Source: Actinomycetota bacterium
Lineage (GTDB): Bacteria; Actinomycetota; Humimicrobiia; Humimicrobiales; Humimicrobiaceae
Assembly (NCBI GenBank): GCA_016783985.1
Contig: JADHVM010000079.1
Location: 1 to 5,379, forward strand
Length of the DNA: 5,379 bases
Direction of reading: 5' to 3'
The translations under genes and the position numbers were made by a program. Under the pieces are notes generated by a model. The model worked only from the letters and a program-made list of their open reading frames with translations. It was not told the DNA's origin and made no database searches. Of this stretch, positions 1 through 5,379 are shown piece by piece; position 1 is the first letter of the stretch; each line of letters begins with the position of its first letter.

Positions 1-1
1 G

Positions 2-706
2 GTTTCTTTTGTATCCTGCTTAATAAAGCGTGATGCTTTTTATGAAAATAAAATAGGACCGGTTGACTCTACCTTCTTCCTGTTTTATGAAGATGTAGAT
101 TTCTCCTACAGGGCAAATCTTCATGGATATAAATTCAGGTCCTGTCCCTCTGCAATCTGCTATCACAGATATGCATACAGCTTCAGAGATGAAGCAACTG
201 CTTTTCAGAGAAAATATTATTACCAGAAATTAAATCTTTTAAAAACTGCTTATAAAAATGCTGAGCTTCATAACCTTAAAAAAATTATTACAAATGAATT
301 TAATATCCAAAAACAAAACTTAAAAGATATCAACCTAAAGACAACTGCCAGAGAAATAATGAGGGATTTTAAAAAAAATGTAAGACATCTTAGAAGCAAA
401 AGAAATTATATGCAGTTTTCCAGGCAGATATTTGACACTGATATCACTAAATATAGCTGGGGGGAAAGCATCTATTTTGACATTGCAAGAAATGAACCGA
501 TTTATTCCATTGAGAATCTTCATCACTCTTACCGCAGGTTATTTGCTCTTATGGGAAATGAGAGATATGGATTATATGTTAATTATCTGGTGAATTTAAA
601 AAATACTAAATTTAAAATGGAAACCAATTTATTTAAAAATATACTACACGGTAAATTAGAATATGAACCTACCTCAGTACATAAATTTATAGATAAAATA
701 CAATGA
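2..706 (+). CDS. GT2 family glycosyltransferase, C-terminal part (5' end outside window)
   Basis: Reading frame 2 is open from the window edge to a TGA at 704-706, giving 234 visible residues; the N-terminal nucleotide-sugar-binding half lies upstream. Visible residues 5-55 carry the acceptor-side signature of rhamnosyltransferase-like GT2 enzymes: a CLIKRDAF stretch, then FFLFYEDVDF (E30-D31, the usual catalytic-base region), a G-Y-K segment at 42-44, and a P...H ending at His55. GT2 (GT-A fold) enzymes transfer a sugar from a nucleotide donor to a growing glycan at the inner membrane; the donor here is unknown. After about residue 75 the protein continues for some 160 residues, Lys/Tyr-rich, with no membrane helix I can see; I do not recognise this tail. 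The gene overlaps the next GT4 start by four bases, so the two are probably co-translated. The ATG at 359 is internal, since no stop precedes it in frame. Confidence 0.88.
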   Translation, partial: VSFVSCLIKRDAFYENKIGPVDSTFFLFYEDVDFSYRANLHGYKFRSCPSAICYHRYAYSFRDEATAFQRKYYYQKLNLLKTAYKNAELHNLKKIITNEFNIQKQNLKDINLKTTAREIMRDFKKNVRHLRSKRNYMQFSRQIFDTDITKYSWGESIYFDIARNEPIYSIENLHHSYRRLFALMGNERYGLYVNYLVNLKNTKFKMETNLFKNILHGKLEYEPTSVHKFIDKIQ

Positions 707-1920
707 CAGGCAGAATTTTTGAAATCGGAATTGATATATCCACTCTGTTAAATCATGGACCGGATATCGGTGCCGGCAGATACATAATAAACCTGATCCG
801 TAACCTTCTAGAAATCGATAATAAAAATACTTATGTTTTAACCGGAAGGTATACTTCCGCCAGGTACCTTGATGTTGCATATAACCTTAAAAAAGATTTT
901 AAAAACAACAAAATTGAATTAAAATTCTTCAGTGTCTCTCAGAAAAAACTTGATTTATGGAACAGACTTAAATTTCCTCCTCTTGAACTGGTGGGTTTTA
1001 GGGCTGATATACTGCATTGCCCTGATTATCTTATTCCGCCCACCTTAAACAAAAACATCGTCTTAACCATCCATGACCTGGCTTTTATAAGATTCCCCGA
1101 ATTTAACTTTGACTGGTTTATAAAAAAATACACTAAGGATGTTAAAAAAAACTCAAACCTGGCAAAAAAAATCATTGCTGATTCAAAAAGCACCAGAAAT
1201 GATATTGTAAGGTTCTTTAAGATAGATCCAGCCAAAATAGAGGTAGTTTATCTGGCAGCAGAAAACCTGTTTAAAAAACTACCGGAAAAAGAAAAAGATA
1301 GAAGTGTGCTTAAAAAATATAAAATAGATAAAAAATATATCCTTTCTGTTGGAACTATAGAGCCCAGAAAAAATTTTACCACACTTATAAAAGCATTTAA
1401 TTTGCTAAAAGATAACATCAAAGGGAAGGCTGCCCGTACAAACGGCCCTGCAGATGGTTACCCTGACCCTCAAGATATCCAGCTCCAAAATCTCCAGCTG
1501 GTTATTGTTGGAAGAACAGGATGGAAAAGCGAAGCTACTTATAAAGAAAGAGAGCTTAGCCCTTATAAAGAAGATATACTTTTTTTAGGAAGAGTTCCGG
1601 ATGAGGATCTCCTACAAATATATAATCAGGCAGAACTTTTTGTTTACCCTTCTATATTTGAAGGCTTTGGCCTGCCCCCACTTGAAGCTATGTCTTGTGG
1701 ACTTCCAGTAATAGCTTCAAATTGTTCAGCCCTTAGAGAAGTAGTTGGAGATGCTGGAATCCTGATTCCACCTAATAACCATAAAGAGATATCAAAGCAA
1801 ATATTATACGTCCTTAAAAATGAGAAGATAATTGAAGAACTTAAAGAAAAATCACTTTATCAGGCTAAAAAATTTAACTGGGTAAAAACTGCCCAAAAAA
1901 CATTAGATGTATATAAATAA
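703..1920 (+). CDS. GT4 family glycosyltransferase (MtfB/mannosyltransferase-like)
   Basis: The 405-residue protein is a complete GT-B glycosyltransferase of the GT4 type, expected to transfer a sugar (mannose in characterised MtfB-like relatives; donor here unproven) to a lipid-linked glycan at the cytoplasmic membrane face. The N-terminal acceptor domain has a GAGRY loop (23-27) and TIHDLAF (122-128, His124). The C-terminal donor domain has EPRKN (220-224), the VIVGRTGW strand/loop (267-274), and the E-x7-E pair Glu320 and Glu328 inside EGFGLPPLE. No Shine-Dalgarno precedes the ATG; the start is supported by the ATGA overlap with the upstream GT2 stop and by the GIDIS beginning typical of the family, so translational coupling is likely. 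Oddity: residues 241-262, between EPRKN and VIVG, form a Pro/Gly/Gln-rich insert of about 20 residues that the close relative at 2647-3828 lacks. The DNA there is GC-richer than its surroundings. Confidence 0.93.
   Translation: MTGRIFEIGIDISTLLNHGPDIGAGRYIINLIRNLLEIDNKNTYVLTGRYTSARYLDVAYNLKKDFKNNKIELKFFSVSQKKLDLWNRLKFPPLELVGFRADILHCPDYLIPPTLNKNIVLTIHDLAFIRFPEFNFDWFIKKYTKDVKKNSNLAKKIIADSKSTRNDIVRFFKIDPAKIEVVYLAAENLFKKLPEKEKDRSVLKKYKIDKKYILSVGTIEPRKNFTTLIKAFNLLKDNIKGKAARTNGPADGYPDPQDIQLQNLQLVIVGRTGWKSEATYKERELSPYKEDILFLGRVPDEDLLQIYNQAELFVYPSIFEGFGLPPLEAMSCGLPVIASNCSALREVVGDAGILIPPNNHKEISKQILYVLKNEKIIEELKEKSLYQAKKFNWVKTAQKTLDVYK
1430..1453. repeat. Imperfect inverted repeat within GT4 insert
   Basis: CTGC-CCGT (1430-1437) can pair with ACGG (1442-1445) and, after a 4-base bulge (1446-1449), GCAG (1450-1453), leaving a 4-base ACAA loop. 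It sits in the GC-rich block 1423-1460 that encodes the extra loop of the GT4 protein. Just downstream TCCAGCT occurs twice (at about 1478 and 1493), giving the protein repeat QLQNLQL. It may be the relic of a small palindromic element inserted in frame, or a chance hairpin in a GC-rich patch. Confidence 0.4.
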
Positions 1921-1923
1921 AAA

Positions 1924-1949
1924 TTGAAATAATATATAATTATTTCCAA
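1924..1949. terminator. AT-rich hairpin after the + strand GT operon (weak terminator candidate)
   Basis: TTG-AAATAAT (1924-1933) pairs with ATTATTT-C-CAA (1939-1949) around a 5-base ATATA loop, a ten-pair stem with one bulged C. It lies four bases after the GT4 stop, where a terminator is expected. The stem is nearly all A:T and no U-tract follows, so as an intrinsic terminator it is poor. It may instead be a processing or 3'-end-protecting hairpin, or chance in AT-rich DNA. Confidence 0.3.
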
Positions 1950-1970
1950 TAGCAAATATTTAAATACAAC

Positions 1971-1999
1971 TTTTAAAGATGATAGATAAAAAATATAGT
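1971..1999 (+). promoter_or_regulatory. Candidate sigma70-type promoter for the toxin-antitoxin pair
   Basis: TATAGT at 1994-1999 matches the -10 consensus at five of six positions. Seventeen bases upstream, TTTTAA at 1971-1976 is a weak -35 (three of six). It would start transcription roughly 55-60 bases before the ATG at 2064. In such AT-rich DNA a match like this arises easily. It is supported only by its place in the one sizeable intergenic gap of the window, ahead of a gene pair that would need its own expression. Confidence 0.25.
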
Positions 2000-2049
2000 A
2001 AATTTCAAAACATTAGCATTAAAAGGGGCCAATCTACATAAACATTAAC

Positions 2050-2057
2050 AGAAGGTG
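2050..2057 (+). promoter_or_regulatory. Shine-Dalgarno site deciding the antitoxin start
   Basis: AGAAGGTG lies six bases before ATG 2064 and is the strongest ribosome-binding site seen in the window. It overlaps the alternative GTG at 2055, which argues against that codon as the start and shortens the protein from 94 to 91 residues. Confidence 0.7.
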
Positions 2058-2063
2058 ACATTT

Positions 2064-2339
2064 ATGAAAATTTTAAAAATACCAAAAGATGAAATAAAAG
2101 AATACGAAAGACTTAAGATCATATCGCAGATAGCTATGGTTAAGGGGAAAATAGAATTGTTTGGAAAAAAGTACAAATGTTCTTTTGATAATTTTGCCAA
2201 AGAAGTGAAAAAAAGAGAAAATGAAGATTTCGATATATGGGATGATTACATTGAATGGAAAGCATATATAAAAGCTCTAGATGAACTGAAACATAAAATT
2301 AAGGAAATTGATAATGTTGAAGACATTACAGTTACTTAA
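2064..2339 (+). CDS. Putative antitoxin partner of the TumE-like toxin
   Basis: This 91-residue, highly charged protein (many Lys and Glu) is predicted mostly helical. It has a conserved-looking core WDDYIEWKAY at 59-68, followed by a helix of the L-x2-L type (72-82) and a short beta-like tail ending DITVT. From memory, small proteins with a DY-x-EWK core often sit directly upstream of DUF6516 genes, so it is called an antitoxin by position and this motif. No helix-turn-helix or ribbon-helix-helix is evident, so DNA binding and autoregulation cannot be assumed. The start is ATG 2064: AGAAGGTG at 2050-2057 is an excellent Shine-Dalgarno six bases upstream, and a GTG at 2055 lies inside that site. 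The last 26 bases overlap the toxin gene, a usual toxin-antitoxin arrangement. Base composition is like the neighbours. Confidence 0.72.
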   Translation: MKILKIPKDEIKEYERLKIISQIAMVKGKIELFGKKYKCSFDNFAKEVKKRENEDFDIWDDYIEWKAYIKALDELKHKIKEIDNVEDITVT

Positions 2340-2652
2340 AACAAATAAAGTTATCAAAACCTACACTATCTTAGACTTCAAACAAGGAAAAACCTTTTAC
2401 TATCTAAAAATAAAAGCGATACTGATAAATAGCAGCATCTTAAACATAAGAGAATACATCTCAGATAATGAACGTATATATTCCTACCACTGGCAAAGTA
2501 AAAATGGTAAACTCATTTGTAGATGGGATAATGCTCCACATTATACATGGTTAAAAACATTTCCATATCATAAACATATATCAGAAAAAATTGAAGAATC
2601 ACAAGAAACAGACTTAGAAGACATTTTAAAAAAGATAGAAAATCATCTATAA
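2314..2652 (+). CDS. DUF6516 (TumE-like) toxin of a toxin-antitoxin pair
   Basis: The 112-residue protein carries the hallmarks I associate with DUF6516/TumE: a beta-rich first half with SILNIREY (41-48), then YSYHW (56-60), RWDNAPHY (70-77), FPYHKH (83-88), and a final acidic helix ES...LEDIL (95-105). TumE was described as a growth-inhibiting plasmid-borne toxin; its molecular target is not something I can state. The conserved His, Trp and Asp cluster (H59, W60, R70, W71, D72, H76, H86, H88) looks like an active or metal site, which is inference. ATG 2314 is chosen because AAGGA (2301-2305) lies eight bases upstream; a TTG at 2308 would add two residues. The gene begins inside the antitoxin gene, suggesting coupled translation. 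Its stop overlaps the stop of the convergent GT4 gene by six bases. The protein is full length for the family and no key motif is missing, so it is probably functional. Confidence 0.85.
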   Translation: MLKTLQLLKTNKVIKTYTILDFKQGKTFYYLKIKAILINSSILNIREYISDNERIYSYHWQSKNGKLICRWDNAPHYTWLKTFPYHKHISEKIEESQETDLEDILKKIENHL

Positions 2653-2682
2653 GTCTTCTCTATTCCTGTATTTTTTATAGAT
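2645..2682. repeat. 8-bp inverted repeat over the convergent stop codons
   Basis: ATCTATAA (2645-2652) and TTATAGAT (2675-2682) are perfect inverted copies separated by 22 bases. The left arm contains both stop codons, the toxin TAA and the - strand GT4 TAG. There is no GC stem or adjacent T-run on the + strand. On the - strand a T-rich stretch follows some way past the arm. It could be a weak bidirectional transcript end; the loop is long and chance is quite possible. Confidence 0.25.
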
Positions 2683-3828
2683 TTGTTGATATATATTTAA
2701 TGTCTGTTTGGCTGTATTTTCCCAGCTAAATTTTTTAATATTTTTTAAACCCATATCTATCAATTGCTCTCTTTTATTTTCATTATCTACTAAATGAAGT
2801 ATTGCTTCATATATTTGCTTTTCACTATAAGGATTTACCAATATTGCAGCATCTGAAGCTACTTCTGGGAGTGAAGAAACATTAGAAGTAATTACTGGAA
2901 CTGCACAGGCCATAGCTTCAAGAACTGGTAGGCCAAAACCTTCATACAACGAAGGGTATAAAAATATTTCAGCCTGGTTATATATGGGTGCAAGCTCACA
3001 TTCTTCTATAGATCTTAAAAATTTTATTTTACCCTCTAAATTCTTTTGTTTTACCAGAGAATAGATTTCCGTATTTTTCCACCCTATACCGCCGACACAA
3101 ACCAGACTATACTCCCTATATTCCTCTTGCTTTATAAACTCACTAAATGCATTTATTATCCTTAAAAAATTTTTTCTGGGTTCAACAGATGCTACACAAA
3201 GCAGGTACTTACCTGTTAACCCATATTTTTCTAATATCTTTTTTCTAAAATCTGAGTCTATTTCTTCCCTAAAGCTATCACTTACACCTAGGTAAACCAC
3301 TCTTAATTTTTCCTCAGGTACATGAAAATACTTAATTACATCTTTTTTGGTCTGCATGGAATCACAAATTACCATATCTGGTCTTGAATTAAGGTAAATA
3401 AGATTACTCAAAACCAGCTCATAATTTTCTTTTGTATGGTACTCTGGAAATATCAAAAAACTTAAATCATGTATGGTTACTACCAATCTTGCATTAAATA
3501 ATTCAGGAATCATATATGCAGTACTGTGGATTATATCAACACCGCCCAGTAGCTTTTCTTTTTTTTCTATGGAAGAATTATTCCATTTTCTTTTTAAAAT
3601 TGATGTAGGTAAATTTATTTGAGAAAAATTTACCTTACCGTACTTTCTAAATTCATCAATTATTTTTTTATGTTTCCAGTTGGAGGGAAAACAGTTATAA
3701 AAAAAGCTGTAAGCATTATATTCATTATTCTTATCTATTTTAAGTAAATATTTAAGCAGGTTTGCTGCATATATTCCCACTCCTCCAGACCTATCAAAAT
3801 ACCTGCTTACATCTATCCCTATCCTCAT
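2647..3828 (-). CDS. GT4 family glycosyltransferase (MtfB/mannosyltransferase-like)
   Basis: The 393-residue protein is a full-length GT-B enzyme of the same subfamily as the gene at 703-1920, with similar motifs in the same order: GIDVS at the N-terminus, a glycine loop GGVGIY (15-20), TIHDLSF (118-124), EPRKN (216-220), VGGIGW (245-250), and Glu296/Glu304 of EGFGLPVLE. It should transfer a sugar from a nucleotide donor to a lipid-linked acceptor on the cytoplasmic membrane face; the sugar is unknown. In the glycine loop Ile19 stands where the + strand relative has Arg (GAGRY), which may alter acceptor or phosphate contact. The start ATG (3828-3826) follows the upstream GT4 stop by nine bases; AAGGGAAG, beginning in that TAA, is a fair ribosome-binding site. 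It is the last gene of its operon here, and its TAG overlaps the convergent toxin stop. Confidence 0.93.
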   Translation of the reverse strand: MRIGIDVSRYFDRSGGVGIYAANLLKYLLKIDKNNEYNAYSFFYNCFPSNWKHKKIIDEFRKYGKVNFSQINLPTSILKRKWNNSSIEKKEKLLGGVDIIHSTAYMIPELFNARLVVTIHDLSFLIFPEYHTKENYELVLSNLIYLNSRPDMVICDSMQTKKDVIKYFHVPEEKLRVVYLGVSDSFREEIDSDFRKKILEKYGLTGKYLLCVASVEPRKNFLRIINAFSEFIKQEEYREYSLVCVGGIGWKNTEIYSLVKQKNLEGKIKFLRSIEECELAPIYNQAEIFLYPSLYEGFGLPVLEAMACAVPVITSNVSSLPEVASDAAILVNPYSEKQIYEAILHLVDNENKREQLIDMGLKNIKKFSWENTAKQTLNIYQQIYKKYRNREDL

Positions 3829-3837
3829 AATCTTCCC

Positions 3838-5094
3838 TTATTCCATACTTTTTATTACTTTATTAAAACTTTTCAATCGCTTTTGCCAGATGTAATTGTT
3901 TATTACCTTATGGTAACCCTGTGCTCCCATTTTATCTCTTAAATCCTTATTGGCCAGTAATTTAACTATATATTCTGAAAGCATTCCTTTATCTCCAAAT
4001 GGTATAAGATAACCATTTATTCCATCTTCTATAAGTTCTGTAACTCCACTGCAGAATGCACCAATTACTGGTTTTTTATATAACCAGGCCTCTGGATAGG
4101 TAAGACCAAAAGACTCTGATTTTGAGACCATTACAAAAATATCACAACCATCAAGAGCATCTTTTTTTTCCTGTTCTGTTATATAATTTAAGATAATGGT
4201 GTTTTCAAAAACATTCGCTTTCTGCTGAAGCAGGTAATCCTCAAAATCTTTCAATATCTGTCCAATAAGTACCAACTTTACATTAACCTTCTTCTTCCAG
4301 AGTATCTTCATTGCCTCTACTATGTGGTGTGAACCTTTATCATGGGTCTGGGTTGAAATTTGCAGCACCATAGGACCATCAATATTATATTTCTCCTTAA
4401 ACCTGGTACCATTCCCTCCTACCACCTTATCTTCATCTATCCCTATACCTGCAGTTACAATTTTTCCCCTATCATAACCATAGTTAACCAGTTTCTCCTT
4501 TTCCATTTTAGTTTGGGTTAGTATTAGATTACTTCTAGCTAAAATTTCCTTGCTTCTGTCATTAAAGAAAAGCTCAAAACTTTCTTCAGAATTTGGTTCT
4601 CCAAAATGCAGAAGAGGTACACAGAGTAAGGGAATATTTTTACTTTTAGCATAAACTAAGGCTGGATATATCAGGTAATAGTGGGGATATACCCCAGCTA
4701 ATACAAAGTCATATTTATTAGGCATTAGTTTTAGATAAAACATATAAACATAATAACCAGGCAGAAATATATATGGAAAACCAATTATATATTTGAGGTA
4801 TCTTATGGGAAGCTTGCTAAACAGCTTAAGTAAGTTATTTTTATTAGGAGGATGAAATATCCTAAAACGACTTATAAAAATATTTCCCAGTGTTTGCTTT
4901 GTTTGTTTAATATATCTTTTTTCCCCTAAGTGGAAAAAATCATTATCCCAAACATTAGTAGTAAATACATCTACTTTGTAATTTAGTTTTTCTAATTCCT
5001 GTGCCCATCTTAAAAAAAGACGCTCAGCTCCTCCCATGAAAGGATAAAATCTATGTACTATAAGCAGGCATCTTTTTTTCTTTTTTTTAGTCAT
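3838..5094 (-). CDS. GT4 family glycosyltransferase (glycosyltransferase group 1)
   Basis: The 418-residue GT-B protein begins with a basic lysine run, then the group 1 N-terminal motif HRFYPFMGGAER (14-25). A hydrophobic aromatic stretch (about 98-122) may lie on the membrane surface. LLHFGEP (161-167) supplies the mid-domain histidine. The donor domain starts with QIST...DKG (245-254), continues with VLIG (275-278), and has the E-x7-E pair Glu327/Glu335 in ESFGLTYPE. It differs clearly from the two MtfB-like enzymes: there is no EPRKN, and the residue usually Arg ahead of the conserved Lys253 is not basic. Substrate is unknown; the locus suggests sugar addition to a lipid-linked glycan. Only two bases separate its ATG from the stop of the upstream gene and no Shine-Dalgarno is visible, so translation is probably coupled. 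The first codons are an almost pure A-tract (A8-G-A7). Confidence 0.92.
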   Translation of the reverse strand: MTKKKKKRCLLIVHRFYPFMGGAERLFLRWAQELEKLNYKVDVFTTNVWDNDFFHLGEKRYIKQTKQTLGNIFISRFRIFHPPNKNNLLKLFSKLPIRYLKYIIGFPYIFLPGYYVYMFYLKLMPNKYDFVLAGVYPHYYLIYPALVYAKSKNIPLLCVPLLHFGEPNSEESFELFFNDRSKEILARSNLILTQTKMEKEKLVNYGYDRGKIVTAGIGIDEDKVVGGNGTRFKEKYNIDGPMVLQISTQTHDKGSHHIVEAMKILWKKKVNVKLVLIGQILKDFEDYLLQQKANVFENTIILNYITEQEKKDALDGCDIFVMVSKSESFGLTYPEAWLYKKPVIGAFCSGVTELIEDGINGYLIPFGDKGMLSEYIVKLLANKDLRDKMGAQGYHKVINNYIWQKRLKSFNKVIKSME

Positions 5095-5096
5095 AA

Positions 5097-5378
5097 TTAA
5101 ACCAGTCTAAGTAAATTTGAATCCTCTACCAGCACTGAAATTTCATTTACAAATAAATCCTCAAAAATATGACTTTCTTTTACCAATTCCAGATTGATAT
5201 TTAGCTCCTCATTCTTTATTAAACTGTTTGGAAGTTTTACAAATTCAGTATTCCACCCATAACCCAGGGTAACTGTGGTGGAAAAATTACCTGCATATAT
5301 GCTCAATTTCTTACCTTGATTTTCATAATTCCTGTAATGAATCTGTAGATAATAATTTTTATTTTTCACATAATCTAT
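5097..5378 (-). CDS. C-terminal beta-rich domain of an unidentified protein (5' end outside window)
   Basis: The frame is open from the right edge to a TAA at 5099-5097, giving 93 visible residues. A GTG at 5369 could start a 90-residue protein, but the frame runs on upstream (I-D-Y before it) and no ribosome-binding site can be judged, so a truncated larger protein is likelier. The sequence alternates hydrophobic and polar residues in short strands: YYLQIHYRN, KLSIYAGN, TTVTLGYGW, EFVKLP, LNINLELV and ISVLVED. That pattern suggests a beta-sandwich (jelly-roll or carbohydrate-binding-like) module; this is inference, as I recognise no family. It is first in the visible - strand operon, two bases before a GT4 gene, so it may be an accessory domain of a glycan enzyme or a glycosyltransferase C-terminal module. 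Confidence 0.6.
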   Translation of the reverse strand: MDYVKNKNYYLQIHYRNYENQGKKLSIYAGNFSTTVTLGYGWNTEFVKLPNSLIKNEELNINLELVKESHIFEDLFVNEISVLVEDSNLLRLV

Positions 5379-5379
5379 G

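Noticed and set aside
335..526. 63-residue - strand reading frame
   Set aside because: It lies antisense within the GT2 coding region and shows no recognisable motif.
359..706. Separate 115-residue gene starting at ATG 359
   Set aside because: The same frame is open without a stop back to base 2 and encodes GT2 motifs, so this is the tail of that protein.
674..880. 68-residue - strand reading frame
   Set aside because: It is antisense to the GT2/GT4 junction, has an unlikely Tyr/Phe/Cys-rich composition and no supporting context.
1026..1235. 69-residue - strand frame with hydrophobic, Phe-rich stretches
   Set aside because: It is the complement of Lys-rich GT4 codons; the apparent membrane character is a by-product of AAA/TTT complementarity.
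2055..2063. GTG at 2055 as antitoxin start
   Set aside because: It falls inside the AGAAGGTG Shine-Dalgarno that serves ATG 2064.
1921..2063. Small RNA or riboswitch in the intergenic gap
   Set aside because: Apart from one AT-rich hairpin and a weak promoter match, I see no conserved core, GC stem or terminator that would support an RNA gene.
5367..5369. GTG at 5369 as the true start of a 90-residue gene
   Set aside because: The frame continues open to the window edge and the protein looks like a domain of something larger; it cannot be excluded without more sequence.

Overview
The window is an AT-rich piece of a bacterial surface-polysaccharide (O-antigen, capsule or exopolysaccharide type) biosynthesis locus. 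Arginine is mostly AGA, isoleucine is often ATA, and Shine-Dalgarno-like sites are short. This suits an AT-rich anaerobic bacterium such as a Halanaerobiales-like Firmicute or an Atribacterota member, but no marker here fixes the taxon. There are no tRNA or rRNA genes, transposases or CRISPR arrays.

Layout. On the + strand, the window opens inside a family 2 glycosyltransferase (GT2; 2-706, 5' end missing). Its stop overlaps the start of a complete GT4 enzyme (703-1920) in an ATGA junction. After 143 non-coding bases comes a compact two-gene unit: a small charged protein (2064-2339) overlapping by 26 bases a 112-residue protein (2314-2652). The second protein has the signature of the DUF6516/TumE toxin family, so the pair is read as a toxin-antitoxin module. 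On the - strand, running toward it, is a second operon: the C-terminal end of a beta-rich protein (5097-5378, cut by the window edge), a GT4 enzyme (3838-5094), and another GT4 enzyme (2647-3828). The two operons converge at 2647-2652, where the toxin stop and the GT4 stop overlap.

How the genes work together. The four glycosyltransferases probably add successive sugars to a lipid-linked repeat unit on the cytoplasmic face of the membrane. Donors and acceptors cannot be read from sequence. The GT4 enzymes at 703-1920 and 2647-3828 belong to the same MtfB-like subfamily and face each other across the toxin-antitoxin pair. That pair is unrelated to sugar transfer and is most simply a stabilising or accessory cargo in a variable glycan island.

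The points most worth attention are the TumE-like module with its non-HTH partner, a proline/glycine-rich and locally GC-richer insert with hairpin potential inside the first GT4 gene, the unusual long tail of the GT2 protein, and the unidentified beta-rich domain at the right edge.
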